Part shown: piece after piece, positions 38,669 to 48,028 of the stretch
Position numbering within the stretch: the first letter of the stretch is position 1
Layout: each line of letters opens with the position of its first letter
From: Candidatus Solirubrobacter pratensis
GTDB taxonomy: Bacteria; Actinomycetota; Thermoleophilia; Solirubrobacterales; Solirubrobacteraceae
DNA length: 64,000 nucleotides
Assembly: GCF_000425945.1 (NCBI RefSeq)
Contig: NZ_KE384480.1
Location: 340,089-404,088 of the forward strand
Reading direction: 5' to 3'
Notes under the pieces: generated by a model
What the model saw: only the letters and a program-made list of their open reading frames with translations
What the model was told of the DNA's origin: nothing
Databases searched by the model: none
Program-made: the position numbers and the translations under genes

Positions 38669-40069
38669 TTGGGTCTGAGGAAGAAGTACGTGCCATGGCT
38701 GGCGTGCGGGGTCGTATCGGCCGTCGGCATCCCGGCGCTGGCGCTGGGCGCCCCGGCGCCGGCTCTGGACGCGGCGCCTGCTACCGGCAGCATCGTCACC
38801 TTCGACAACGGCTTCTACGACGGCTCGGGGACGGACCACTCGGATTCGACCGTCGAGATCGCGGTCGGCGGGACCGTGACGTTCAGCTATCCGGCCGGTG
38901 GCGGCAGCGTCCATAACGTCGCGTTCGACTTCGAGAGCCCGAAGCCCTCCGCGTGCACGGTCACGCAGGGCACGCAGCTGCCGAACCCGCCGTATCCCGT
39001 CCCACCGGTCCCGCAGCTGCCGATGCGGTCTCCATGGGCCGGGCGCTGCACGTTCGGCGCGCCCGGCACGTACACGTTCTACTGCGAGGCGCACTCGTCG
39101 GAGATGCGGGGCACCGTCGTGGTGGTGGCGGACGCGACACCGACTCCGACTCCGACTCCGACTCCGACGGCGACGGCGACGCCGACGGCCACGCCGACGG
39201 CGACGCCGACGGCCACGCCCACGGCGACGCCGACGGCCACGCCCACGGCGACGCCGACGGCCACGCCCACGGCGACGCCCACCGCGACGCCGACCCCGAC
39301 GGCCACGCCGACGGCGACTCCGACGGCCACGCCCACGGCGACGCCTACTCCGACCGCGACTCCGACCCCGACGCCCACGGCGACGCCGACGGCGACTCCG
39401 ACGGCCACGCCCACGGCGACGCCGACCCCGACGCCCACGGCGACTCCGACCGCGACGCCGACGGCCACGCCGACCCCGACGGCCACGCCGACCGCCACCC
39501 CGACGGCCACGCCGACCGCGACGCCCACGGCGACCCCGACGCCGACTCCGACGGCCACGCCCACGGCGACCCCGACGGCCACGCCCACCGCAACGCCGAC
39601 GGCCACCCCGACCCCGACCCCCGTCGACTCGGTCAGCAAGACGGGCCAGGTCTCCGGCTCGGTCAACCCGACGCTCTCGCTGAGCATCAGCGGCGCGGCC
39701 GGCTTCGGCTCGCTCACGGCCGGCCTGGCGCACGACTACGAGACCAGCGTCTCCGCGTCCGTGTCGAGCTCGGCGGCCGAGACGACGCTGAGCGTGACCG
39801 ACACCAGCGCCACGGCGCCGGGCAAGCTCGTCAACGGCTCGTTCGCGCTCGAGACGCCGGTGCAGGTCGCCGCGACCAACGCCGCCAACCCGAGCACCGC
39901 GTTCGGGCCGCTGTCCGGCACGCCGCTGACGCTGCTGACCTACTCGGCGCCGATCGCCAACGACCCGGTGACGATCGCGCTCAAGCAGCCCGTCACCGCG
40001 CTGGAGCCGCTGCGCACCGGCAGCTACAGCAAGACGCTGACGTTCACCTTGTCCACCACGACGCCCTAG
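38669..40069 (+). CDS. Secreted cupredoxin with long TP-rich linker and WxL-like C-terminus
   Basis: 466 aa. The TTG at 38669 is preceded by GGAGGAGGGG. Signal peptide about 1-30. A plastocyanin-like cupredoxin domain (about 33-150) supplies His in GSVHNVAF and Cys, His and Met in YCEAHSSEM, the type-1 copper ligand set. A long Thr-Pro-Ala linker (about 155-315) connects to the long form of the WxL-like domain (about 330-466). It probably carries electrons at the cell surface. A paralogous cupredoxin at 46661 lacks the WxL-like domain. Confidence 0.87.
   Translation: MGLRKKYVPWLACGVVSAVGIPALALGAPAPALDAAPATGSIVTFDNGFYDGSGTDHSDSTVEIAVGGTVTFSYPAGGGSVHNVAFDFESPKPSACTVTQGTQLPNPPYPVPPVPQLPMRSPWAGRCTFGAPGTYTFYCEAHSSEMRGTVVVVADATPTPTPTPTPTATATPTATPTATPTATPTATPTATPTATPTATPTATPTATPTPTATPTATPTATPTATPTPTATPTPTPTATPTATPTATPTATPTPTPTATPTATPTATPTPTATPTATPTATPTATPTATPTPTPTATPTATPTATPTATPTATPTPTPVDSVSKTGQVSGSVNPTLSLSISGAAGFGSLTAGLAHDYETSVSASVSSSAAETTLSVTDTSATAPGKLVNGSFALETPVQVAATNAANPSTAFGPLSGTPLTLLTYSAPIANDPVTIALKQPVTALEPLRTGSYSKTLTFTLSTTTP
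39136..39621. repeat. Tandem 6/12-bp coding repeat (TP-rich linker)
   Basis: About 485 bp of near-perfect repeats of CCGACGGCGACG-type and related 6-bp units encoding alternating Thr-Pro and Ala-Thr-Pro. The pattern continues through many units, which makes it prone to slippage in copy number. Confidence 0.85.
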
Positions 40070-40080
40070 CGGGCACACCC

Positions 40081-40111
40081 GGCCGCGGCGGTCCGAGCGA
40101 CCGCCGCGGCC
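40081..40111. terminator. 13-bp hairpin after cupredoxin-WxL gene
   Basis: GGCCGCGGCGGTC and its exact complement with a 5-nt loop, 11 bases after the stop. A near-identical arm recurs after the fusion gene at 44381. Confidence 0.65.
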
Positions 40112-40122
40112 AAGCAAGGATC

Positions 40123-40144
40123 GCGGCCCGCCTCGGCGGGCCGC
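40123..40144. terminator. Second hairpin for convergent lipoprotein gene
   Basis: GCGGCCCGCC and its complement form a 10-bp inverted repeat with almost no spacer, between convergent genes. It likely serves the lipoprotein transcript. Confidence 0.45.
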
Positions 40145-40170
40145 TCCTCGTTCGGGGCGAGGCGAGCGCG

Positions 40171-40737
40171 CTAGCGCAGCTCGGCGGAGCGCGGACCGAA
40201 GATCCGCAGGCGGTCGAGCCCGCGCTCGGCGAACCCGCGATCGGTCACGAGGTAGTAGACCTCGCGCTTGCCCGGCGCGATCGCGTCCGGCGTGTCCGGC
40301 GCGACCGGGCACAGCTGCTTGCGCAGCCCCTCGTACGTGGCGCTGCCGGCGCCGTTGACCGGGAGCCACTCGTAGCGCAGCGCGTCGCACGCGAAGCGGC
40401 TCTCGACGCCCTGGCCGGTCGCGATCGCGTCCGCGCTCTTGGCGAAGCTGATCGTCCGGTCGCGGTCGGGCATCTGGCCCTTGGTGTTGTCGGCGGTGAT
40501 CCGGTGGTAGTCGACCGCCGGGTAGTGGCGCGCCGAGCGCCACGCGTCGAGCTTCTTCAGCTCGGGATCCGAGGCCGGGTCGACGAACGTCTCGACCTCG
40601 AGCTTCATCCCCGTCTCCGTCTCACCGCGCACGATCTTGCCCTTGGCGGCAGGCGCCTCGCCTCCGCCACCGCACGCCGCGACCGAACCGGCGACCAGCG
40701 CGACCGCCGCGGCCGCGCGCACTTGCCCTCCCCGCAT
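40171..40737 (-). CDS. Putative lipoprotein, unknown function
   Basis: 188 aa. The ATG at 40737 has GAGGAGAG upstream. A lipobox-like VAGSVAAC precedes a Gly-rich stretch, so attachment through the Cys is likely. The body has two further Cys (FACDALRYEW, KQLCPVAPDTP). No family recognised. Confidence 0.65.
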   Translation of the reverse strand: MRGGQVRAAAAVALVAGSVAACGGGGEAPAAKGKIVRGETETGMKLEVETFVDPASDPELKKLDAWRSARHYPAVDYHRITADNTKGQMPDRDRTISFAKSADAIATGQGVESRFACDALRYEWLPVNGAGSATYEGLRKQLCPVAPDTPDAIAPGKREVYYLVTDRGFAERGLDRLRIFGPRSAELR

Positions 40738-40839
40738 CCACTCTCCTCGATTTCGTGGCCGGACCTGACGAACCTTAAACCCGTCTCGTTAAGCCAAGAG
40801 GAAATGTCCGACTTCTGCCAATCTAAACGGCAAAAGGCG

Positions 40840-40868
40840 TTGACACCCTCACGAAAGCCAAATAGCAT
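40840..40868 (+). promoter_or_regulatory. Promoter of the ThuA-dehydrogenase fusion gene
   Basis: TTGACA (40840-40845), 17 bp, TAGCAT (40863-40868), preceded by GGCAAAAGGCG, a weaker version of the CAAAAGTC box seen before other WxL-like genes. The ATG is 85 bp downstream. Confidence 0.6.
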
Positions 40869-40953
40869 CCGCGCCGACATACGACGAAAGTCCAGGGTGC
40901 TCAGGGGCGCCGGGATTCTCATCGGCATTCACCGTTCGACCCGGAGGAGAGGG

Positions 40954-43900
40954 ATGGGAGTGAGCGAGACGGTGTCTGACCCGCGCGGGCGGAGGCTACG
41001 CGCGGTCCGAGGCTTCCTCGGATTCATAGGGGCACTCGCGGCGACAGCCGCGATCGGCGTCGCGCCCGCTGCGGCGGACGCCGGGAAGGTGCTGGTCTTC
41101 ACGTGGACCGCCGGCCAGGCGAATCCCGCGAGCGCGACCGCCGCCACGGCGATCCAGGCGCTCGGCAGCGCCAATGACTTCACGGTCGACGTGACCGCCG
41201 ACGCGACGAAGATCGCGGCCGCCAACCTGGCGGGCTACCGCGCCGTCGTGTTCGTGAACTCGCAGGGCGACGCGCTCGACAACACCGAGCAGGCGGACCT
41301 GCAGTCCTACGTCGAAGGCGGCGGCGGCTTCGTCGGCATCGGCGAGACGGCCCTGCTGGAGCAGGGCAACGCGTTCTTCGACACGCTGATCGGCCTCACC
41401 GGCGCGAGCCGCACCGCGGGCGCCGCCGTGAGCGCCCAGGACGTCGAGTTCCTGGACCGCGTGCACCCCGCCACGCGCGCGCTGCCGCTGCTGCAGAAGG
41501 GCGTTTCGGACAACTTCTACGCCTGGACCAACAACCCGACGGGCCAGGTGCACACCGTCGCGCGCGTGCGCTTCAACACGATCCCCGACGGGACGTCGGT
41601 CACCAACGACGCGGTGACGCGCTTCTCGGGCATGACGGCCACGCTGCAGCCGCAGCTCGAGCGCGCCGTCTCGTGGTGCCGCGACATCCAGCAGGGCCGC
41701 TCCTTCTACACCGGCCTCGGCCAGACCACGGCCGGCTACGGCGACGTGCTCGGCAAGCACCTGCTCGGCGCGATCGAGTGGGCAGCCGGCATGGTCCGCG
41801 GCAACTGCAAGGCGACGATCAACTCCAACTACGCGCGCACGCGCCTGACGCCGCCGAACCCGAACCCCAACTCGAACGCGTACGTGGGCGAGATCGACGG
41901 CCTCTCGATGGCCAAGGACGGCCGCGTGTTCTACGCCGGCCGCGCAGTCTGCGACGAGGCGCGCTCGCCCGCGGCGGTCCAGTTCCGCGACTGGACGAAT
42001 CCGCAGGTCGGCCTCGGCTGCGGCACGATCCACGTGTGGGATCCGCGCGTCGCGGGCTCCGACGACCAGAACGCGGCGAAGGTCTCCAAGGTCGCCGAGA
42101 TGCCGGTGTTCGGCGCCAAGGGCTCCGGCAACGAGACCGGCCAGCAGTCCAAGGACGAGCAGGGCATCCTCGGCATCGCGCTCGATCCCGACTTCACCAA
42201 CGGCCGGCCGTACATCTACGTCCAGTACCACCCGTACTACAAGGGCGAGCAGGGCAAGAACGAGGGCCCGGCCCTGGGCGAGGGCTTCGTCCGCAAGGAC
42301 TACATGGCCGAGCGCCGCCTGTCGCGCTTCACGTACGACGACGCGACCAAGACGCTGGTCCCCGGCTCCGAGAGGATCATCCTGCACTGGATGACCCAGG
42401 TGTTCAGCTGCTGCCACCTGGGCGGCTCGATGGACTTCGACTCGCAGGGCAACCTGTACTTCGCCACCGGCGACAACACGGGCAACACCCCGAACTCCAA
42501 CAACGGCGGCTACACCAACCCGAGCCCGGCCTACACGATCCCGTGCCCGGGCGGCGATCCCGCCACCTATGACGGCACCGGCTGCGGCGTCAAGGAGCCG
42601 TGCGCGGAGACCGGACCCGGCTCGGAGGCCCGCTGCGGCCACATCAGCTACGCCGACGCGCGCCAGACGTCGGGCAACACGAACGCCTACGAGGGCAAGC
42701 TGCTGCGGATCAAGCCGATGGCCGACCCGGGGGACACGCCTGGCATCGGCAAGACGTACACGATCCCCGGAGCGAATGCGCCCAACGGGCCGAACATGTT
42801 CCCGCCCGACAGCGACGCGGTGCTGCAGGGCAAGGCGAAGCCCGAGGTGTTCGCCATGGGCGTCCGCAACCTCTACTCGATCGACATCGACCCGAAGACC
42901 GACAAGGTCGCGGCCGCCTGGGTCGGCCCGGACCAGGGCACCAACAGCACCACCTGGGGTCCGGCCAAGACCGAGAACGCGGTCCTGATCGACTCGGCCG
43001 GCAACTACGGCTGGCCCTACTGCACCGGCGACCGGCTCGACTACCGCGCCAAGCTGCCCGCCACGACCGGCGGCGGCGCCGCGGCGCCGCTCGGCCATCC
43101 GGGCACGGTCGGCGGCGGGGCCGACGGCCAGACCGGCGGCTACTGGGACTGCCGCGGCCCGCTCCTCAACGACTCGCCGTACAACACCGGCCTGACGACG
43201 ATCCCGGCGCCGCGCCCGACCAACATCTGGTACGGCCCGCAGGGTGGCTGCCACGACTACCCGCGCAACGCGAACGGCGTGCCGATCTACAACGGCACCA
43301 ACACGGGCACCGGGCCGGACACGTTCCGCCGCTGCCCGTTCGCGTTCGGCGGCAGCCAGGCCCCGATGACCGCCGGCACGTATCGCAAGACGTCCGACAG
43401 CCCCGGCGCCTGGCCCGCCTACTGGGACGGCCGCTGGTTCCTGTCGGACTTCGCCGGCGCCAACAACATCCGCCACGCGCTGCTGATGGACCCGGCGACG
43501 GAGTTCACCGGCGGCCAGCCGATCGCGGCCGACTCGCTGTACGGGATCATCCCGACGAGCCTGTTCGGGCCCAACCGCACGATCGACCTCGACTTCGGTG
43601 CCGACGGGGCGTTGTACGTCGCGAGCTACAGCGGCAGCAACTTCTCGGTCAGCAACGCGAACACTGGGGTATGGCGCTTCACCTACACGGGCGGTCCCGA
43701 CACCCCGGGCCCGGATCCGAAGGCGACGCCGAGCGCCACGTCGAGCCTCGTCAAGTACGACATCGGCAAGTCGGGCGGCGTGTCGTACAAATGGGCGTTC
43801 GACGACGGCGGGGCGGCGACCGGCGCGACCGCCGAGCACGCGTTCCGAAACGGCGGCTCGCACACGGCGACGCTGACCGTGACCTACGCAGACGGCCAGA

Positions 43901-44370
43901 CCGCGAGCAAGACGGTGACGACCGAGGTCCCGCCGTCGACCTCGACCGACGTCTCGGGCACGGTCCCCCAGACGCTCTCGCTCTCGCTCGGCCCGAACGC
44001 CGGCTTCGGCGCCTTCGTCCTCGGCGTGCCGAACACCTACAACGCCAGCACCACGGCGACCGTGCTGTCCAGCGCGGGCGACGCGGCGCTGAGCGTCACC
44101 GACCCGTCATCGCAGGCCCCGGGCCATCTGGTCAACGGGACGTACGTGATGCCGCAGGCGCTGAAGGCGCGGGCGACCAACGCCGCGAACCCGGACACGG
44201 CGTTCGGCGACGTCTCGGGCACGCCGCGGCAGCTGCTGACCTACGCGGGTCCGATCACCAACGACGGCGTCTCGCTCCAGTTCCAGCAGACGGTCGGCTC
44301 GACCGACCCGCTGCGGACCGGGCCCTACGCGAAGACGCTGACGTTCACGCTCTCGACCACCAGTCCGTGA
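40954..44370 (+). CDS. Secreted ThuA / sorbosone-dehydrogenase-like / PKD / WxL-like fusion
   Basis: 1138 aa. The ATG follows GGAGGAGAGGG. Signal peptide about 1-43. ThuA domain about 44-280 (GKVLVFTWTAG, GGGGFVGIGE, SFYTGLGQTTAGYG). The propeller (about 290-905) resembles glucose/sorbosone dehydrogenases: LGIALDPDF, SMDFDSQGNLYFATGDN, YEGKLLRI, FAMGVRNLYSIDIDP. A PKD domain follows at about 924-990 (VSYKWAFDDG), then the long-form WxL-like domain (about 1001-1138). It likely oxidises a sugar outside the cell, possibly with PQQ. No PQQ genes are in the window. Confidence 0.88.
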   Translation: MGVSETVSDPRGRRLRAVRGFLGFIGALAATAAIGVAPAAADAGKVLVFTWTAGQANPASATAATAIQALGSANDFTVDVTADATKIAAANLAGYRAVVFVNSQGDALDNTEQADLQSYVEGGGGFVGIGETALLEQGNAFFDTLIGLTGASRTAGAAVSAQDVEFLDRVHPATRALPLLQKGVSDNFYAWTNNPTGQVHTVARVRFNTIPDGTSVTNDAVTRFSGMTATLQPQLERAVSWCRDIQQGRSFYTGLGQTTAGYGDVLGKHLLGAIEWAAGMVRGNCKATINSNYARTRLTPPNPNPNSNAYVGEIDGLSMAKDGRVFYAGRAVCDEARSPAAVQFRDWTNPQVGLGCGTIHVWDPRVAGSDDQNAAKVSKVAEMPVFGAKGSGNETGQQSKDEQGILGIALDPDFTNGRPYIYVQYHPYYKGEQGKNEGPALGEGFVRKDYMAERRLSRFTYDDATKTLVPGSERIILHWMTQVFSCCHLGGSMDFDSQGNLYFATGDNTGNTPNSNNGGYTNPSPAYTIPCPGGDPATYDGTGCGVKEPCAETGPGSEARCGHISYADARQTSGNTNAYEGKLLRIKPMADPGDTPGIGKTYTIPGANAPNGPNMFPPDSDAVLQGKAKPEVFAMGVRNLYSIDIDPKTDKVAAAWVGPDQGTNSTTWGPAKTENAVLIDSAGNYGWPYCTGDRLDYRAKLPATTGGGAAAPLGHPGTVGGGADGQTGGYWDCRGPLLNDSPYNTGLTTIPAPRPTNIWYGPQGGCHDYPRNANGVPIYNGTNTGTGPDTFRRCPFAFGGSQAPMTAGTYRKTSDSPGAWPAYWDGRWFLSDFAGANNIRHALLMDPATEFTGGQPIAADSLYGIIPTSLFGPNRTIDLDFGADGALYVASYSGSNFSVSNANTGVWRFTYTGGPDTPGPDPKATPSATSSLVKYDIGKSGGVSYKWAFDDGGAATGATAEHAFRNGGSHTATLTVTYADGQTASKTVTTEVPPSTSTDVSGTVPQTLSLSLGPNAGFGAFVLGVPNTYNASTTATVLSSAGDAALSVTDPSSQAPGHLVNGTYVMPQALKARATNAANPDTAFGDVSGTPRQLLTYAGPITNDGVSLQFQQTVGSTDPLRTGPYAKTLTFTLSTTSP

Positions 44371-44380
44371 ACCAGGCGGA

Positions 44381-44411
44381 GGCCGCGGCGGCCCGAACGG
44401 CCGCCGCGGTC
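44381..44411. terminator. Hairpin after fusion gene
   Basis: GGCCGCGGCGGCC pairs with GGCCGCCGCGGTC at 12 of 13 positions around a 5-nt loop. It lies between the fusion gene and the MMPL transporter and matches the arm of the hairpin at 40081. Confidence 0.55.
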
Positions 44412-44437
44412 CCGTTCGCCGGGATACTGCCGCGCTG

Positions 44438-46543
44438 ATGCTCGGGAGGATCGCGGTGCTGGCGCTCGGGCGCCGGGCGAGATGGGTGACCGTCGGCGCG
44501 TGGCTGGCGCTGGCGGTCGCGCTCGCCGGGCTGCAGCCGAAGCTGCAGGCGCGCGCGGCGGACGAGAGCAAGACCTTCCTGACCCGCGGGGCCGACTCGA
44601 CGCGCGTCAGCGACCTGCTCGACGAGCGCTTCCCCGAGGGCCGCGACTCGACCGCGGTGATCGCGTACGTCTCGCGCCGCGGGCAGGTCCTGCTCCACAG
44701 CCGTGAGATGGACGCGCACAACCAGGCGCTGTGCGCGGACCGGGCGCTGCCGGCGCTGAAGGGCGTCGGGGGCCCGGACGGGCCGGTGTGCGGCGAGCTC
44801 GGCCACGTGCTGGGGCCGGAGACGCCACCGTCGCCGATCTCCGACGACTTCCCCGAGAGCACGCTGCTGGTGACGGCGATCAACGGCCGCGACGACACGG
44901 ACTCGGTCGCGCACGACGTCGCCGCGATGCGCGCCACGCTCCCCGGGCCCGCCGGGAACCCGCTCGCCAGCTACGTGACGGGCCCGGCCGGCTTCGACGC
45001 CGACCGCAGCGCGGCGGTCGAGGGCATCGACGGGAAGCTGCTGGCGATCACGATGGCGATGGTCGTCGCGCTGATGCTGCTGACCTACCGCTCGCCGCTG
45101 ATCGCCGGGGTGATGCTCGGGGTCGTCGCGATCGCCTACGTGATCGCCACAGGCGCGATCTACGGCCTCGTGGCGGCGGGAGCCACGTCGGTCAGCGGCC
45201 AGTCCACGGCGATCCTGATCGTGCTGATGTTCGGCGCCGGGACGGACTACTGCCTGCTGATCGTCTCGCGCTATCGCGACGAGCTGCGGGGCGTCGACGA
45301 CGTCGACGCGGCGCTGGCGCGCGCGGCGCGCCGGACCGGCCCGGCGATCCTCGCCTCGGGCGCGATCGTCGTCGCTTCCATGCTGGTGCTCGGCCTCGCC
45401 GGCTTCCGGGCGACGCGGGAGATGGGACCCATCCTCGCACTCGGCATCGTCGTGATGATGGCCTGCGGAGTGACGCTGCTGCCGGCGACGCTGGCGGTGC
45501 TGGGGCGACGCGCCTTCTGGCCGGCGAGGCCGCGCGCGGAGGGGTCAGGCCGCGGCTGGGCGCGCGTCGCGCAGCTGGTCGAGCGCCGCCCGCGGCTGCT
45601 CGTTGCCGTCTCGATCGCGCTGCTCGCGGCCGGCGCGCTCGGGAACCTGGAGGGCCGCGGCTACCTCGATCTGTCCGAGCAGTACCGCACCAAGCCCGAG
45701 GCCGTGGCCGGGCAGGAGCTCATCCGCCGGCGGTTCCCGGCGGGGCGCGTCGCGCCGCTCGACGTGCTGGCGTCGTCGGAGGTCAACATCGAGGTCCGCG
45801 ACGCGCTCCGTCGCACGCCGGGGATCTCGTCGGCCGACACCGACTCGCAGTCCCGCGACGGAACGCTCGTCTCGCTCGAGGCGCTGCTCGACGTCGACCC
45901 GTTCTCCAAGCGCGCGATGGACCTGATCCCGCGCCTGCGCGAGGTGGCCAGGCGCGCTGCGGGCGGCCACGTCGCGCTGATCGGCGGGATCACCGCCGAG
46001 AACCACGACAACCTCGAGGCGCTGCGCACGGACGCGAAGCTGATCGTCCCGCTCGTCCTCGGGCTGATCTTCGTGGTCCTCGTGCTGCTGCTGCGTGCGA
46101 TCGTCGCGCCGCTGTACGTGATCGCGACGGTGCTGCTGTCGTTCGCGTTCGCGCTCGGCGCGTCCTCGCTGGTCTTCACGCACGTCTTCGGCCAGCCGGA
46201 CTCCGACCCGAACCTGCCGATCTTCGCGTTCATCTTCCTCGTCGCGCTCGGCGTCGACGACATCATCTTCCTGCTGACCCGCGTGCGCGAGGAGCACCGG
46301 CGTGGGCTCAGCACGCATGATGCTGTGCTCGCGGGCCTGCGCAGCACCGGCGGTGTGATCACCTCCGCGGGCCTGATCCTCGCGGGCACGTTCGCGGCGC
46401 TGATGGCGCTCGACCTCGAGGCGCTCTTCCAGGTCGGCTTCACCGTGGGGCTCGGGCTGCTGGTCGACGCGTTCCTCGTCCGGACCTTCCTGGTGCCGTC
46501 GCTCGCCGTCATGCTCGGCGAGCGCAATTGGTGGCCCGCCTGA
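44438..46543 (+). CDS. MMPL-family RND transporter
   Basis: 701 aa, ATG start. An N-terminal helix (WVTVGAWLALAVALAGL) and a periplasmic loop are followed by a block of transmembrane segments near the middle (MVVALMLLTYRSPLIAGVMLG, GAGTDYCLLIVSRYR). After a second loop, another set follows (LIFVVLVLLLRAIVAPLYVI, GVDDIIFLLTRVREEH, GGVITSAGLILAG). GTDYCLLIVSRYRDE and GVDDIIFLLTRVREE are the paired proton-relay motifs of MMPL proteins. It exports lipid or hydrophobic cargo using the proton gradient. Substrate unknown. Confidence 0.9.
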   Translation: MLGRIAVLALGRRARWVTVGAWLALAVALAGLQPKLQARAADESKTFLTRGADSTRVSDLLDERFPEGRDSTAVIAYVSRRGQVLLHSREMDAHNQALCADRALPALKGVGGPDGPVCGELGHVLGPETPPSPISDDFPESTLLVTAINGRDDTDSVAHDVAAMRATLPGPAGNPLASYVTGPAGFDADRSAAVEGIDGKLLAITMAMVVALMLLTYRSPLIAGVMLGVVAIAYVIATGAIYGLVAAGATSVSGQSTAILIVLMFGAGTDYCLLIVSRYRDELRGVDDVDAALARAARRTGPAILASGAIVVASMLVLGLAGFRATREMGPILALGIVVMMACGVTLLPATLAVLGRRAFWPARPRAEGSGRGWARVAQLVERRPRLLVAVSIALLAAGALGNLEGRGYLDLSEQYRTKPEAVAGQELIRRRFPAGRVAPLDVLASSEVNIEVRDALRRTPGISSADTDSQSRDGTLVSLEALLDVDPFSKRAMDLIPRLREVARRAAGGHVALIGGITAENHDNLEALRTDAKLIVPLVLGLIFVVLVLLLRAIVAPLYVIATVLLSFAFALGASSLVFTHVFGQPDSDPNLPIFAFIFLVALGVDDIIFLLTRVREEHRRGLSTHDAVLAGLRSTGGVITSAGLILAGTFAALMALDLEALFQVGFTVGLGLLVDAFLVRTFLVPSLAVMLGERNWWPA

Positions 46544-46583
46544 CATTTCGTCCCAGCATTTGTTGGGCGATAGGACGAATGAA

Positions 46584-46613
46584 TTGACGTAGGTATTACG
46601 TACGAGCTACCGT
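46584..46613 (+). promoter_or_regulatory. Promoter of the copper-protein operon
   Basis: TTGACG (46584-46589), 18 bp, TACCGT (46608-46613). The -10 and the bases after it (TACCGTTCCG) match the promoter at 38624, ahead of a paralogous gene. Confidence 0.5.
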
Positions 46614-46660
46614 TCCGTTCGGGTCAGGTCCCGGATTTATTCCGTCGAGGGGGAGAGTCG

Positions 46661-48028
46661 TTGGTCGTGAGGAGCAAGTGGCTGCCGTGGGTGGTGTGCG
46701 CCGTGATCGCGGCGGTGGGGTTCCCTGCGCTCGCGCAGGGAGAGGCGGAATCCGCCGCGAGCGCTCCGCCGCAGACCGGCAGCATCGTGGCGTTCGACAC
46801 CGGCTTCCGCGACGGTTCGCAGTCCGATCCGGCCGACACGTCGGTGGAGATCGCCGCCGGGGGGACAGTGACGTTCAGCTACGCCACGGGAACGGGCACG
46901 CAGCCGCACAACGTCGCGTTCACCCCGGAGAGCCCCAAGCCCACGTGCGCGGTCACCGCGGGCGGTCCGCCGCCGCTGGACCCGGTGGCGTTCCCGATCC
47001 CGCCCGTCCCGCAGATCGCGTGGAATGCTCCCTGGACCGCGACGTGCGCATTCGCCGCGCCCGGCACCTACAGCTTCTACTGCACCGCGCACCCACAGCA
47101 GATGAAGGGCGCGATCGTCGTCGCGGACACGGCGACGCCGACGCCCACGCCGACGGCGACACCGACCGCGACTCCCACGGCGACCCCGACCGCAACGCCG
47201 ACCGCGATTCCCACGGCGACCCCGACCGCAACGCCGACGGCGACCCCGACCGCCGCCGCGTCCGTCACCGCACGCGACCAGGCCTCGCCGGCCCGCAACT
47301 GGTTCGAGAACGGCGACGTCACGGTCAAGCCCGGCGACACCGTGCACTTCAGCTACCCCGCCGGCGCGACGTCGCACAACGTCGACTTCACCGGCGACGC
47401 CAAGCCCGTGTGCACGCAGACGGCCGGGCCGAACCTCGGCGCCGTGCCGCCGCTGCCCAAGTACGTCATGCCGCAGGGCTGGGCGGGCGACTGCCGGTTC
47501 GACAGCGCCGGCGTGTACGCCTTCGTCTGCGACGCCCACCGGACCGAGATGCACGGCACGGTCACCGTCGCCAACGCCGACGGGTCCATGCCCACGCCGA
47601 CGCCGACCCCGACGCCGGCCGTGCAGGCGAGCGCCTCACCGGAGCCGCCGCCGGTCCGCGACGGCACGCCGGCGCCGAAGCCGAAGGCCTGGGCGGCGCT
47701 CGAGAGGCCGGCGGGCTCGAAGACGACGCTCCCGATCCTGCTCGCGGGCAAGCTCAAGCTCACGGCGCGCTGCGCCTCGCTGGGCAAGGGCACGCTCACG
47801 CTGACCGTGTCCAAGGCGGTCGCGAAGAAGCTCAAGCTCAAGGGCGCCGCGCTGGCGAGCGGGACCGCGCGCTGCAACGGCAACGGCCGGTTCACCGCGA
47901 CGTTGAAGCCGACCGCCGCGGCCAAGCGCGCGCTCAAGCGCTACCGCAAGCGCGTCGCGGCGACGGTCACCCTGCGCGCCGGCGGCGTGACGACCAAGCG
48001 GGCGCTCACGCTCGCGGCGGCGCGGTGA
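46661..48028 (+). CDS. Secreted tandem cupredoxin
   Basis: 455 aa. TTG start after GAGGGGGAGAG. Signal peptide about 1-27. The first cupredoxin (His in QPHNVAF; Cys-His-Met in YCTAHPQQM) is paralogous to the one at 38669. A short TP-rich linker (about 158-200) leads to a second cupredoxin (SHNVDF; VCDAHRTEM). A basic, Lys/Arg-rich C-terminal domain of about 100 residues follows and ends RALTLAAAR. No WxL-like domain. Its stop overlaps the multicopper-oxidase ATG, so the two are co-translated. Confidence 0.87.
   Translation: MVVRSKWLPWVVCAVIAAVGFPALAQGEAESAASAPPQTGSIVAFDTGFRDGSQSDPADTSVEIAAGGTVTFSYATGTGTQPHNVAFTPESPKPTCAVTAGGPPPLDPVAFPIPPVPQIAWNAPWTATCAFAAPGTYSFYCTAHPQQMKGAIVVADTATPTPTPTATPTATPTATPTATPTAIPTATPTATPTATPTAAASVTARDQASPARNWFENGDVTVKPGDTVHFSYPAGATSHNVDFTGDAKPVCTQTAGPNLGAVPPLPKYVMPQGWAGDCRFDSAGVYAFVCDAHRTEMHGTVTVANADGSMPTPTPTPTPAVQASASPEPPPVRDGTPAPKPKAWAALERPAGSKTTLPILLAGKLKLTARCASLGKGTLTLTVSKAVAKKLKLKGAALASGTARCNGNGRFTATLKPTAAAKRALKRYRKRVAATVTLRAGGVTTKRALTLAAAR
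47130..47258. repeat. Short TP-rich coding repeat
   Basis: A shorter version of the repeat at 39136, with interspersed CCGACCGCAACG and CCCACGGCGACC units, encoding the linker between the two cupredoxin domains. Confidence 0.7.

Noticed and set aside
38953..40953. N-terminal extension of the fusion gene running through the TP-rich repeat
   Set aside because: The in-frame upstream part is a shadow of the cupredoxin gene (DADGHAHG-type peptide). The ATG at 40954 has a strong ribosome site and a signal peptide.
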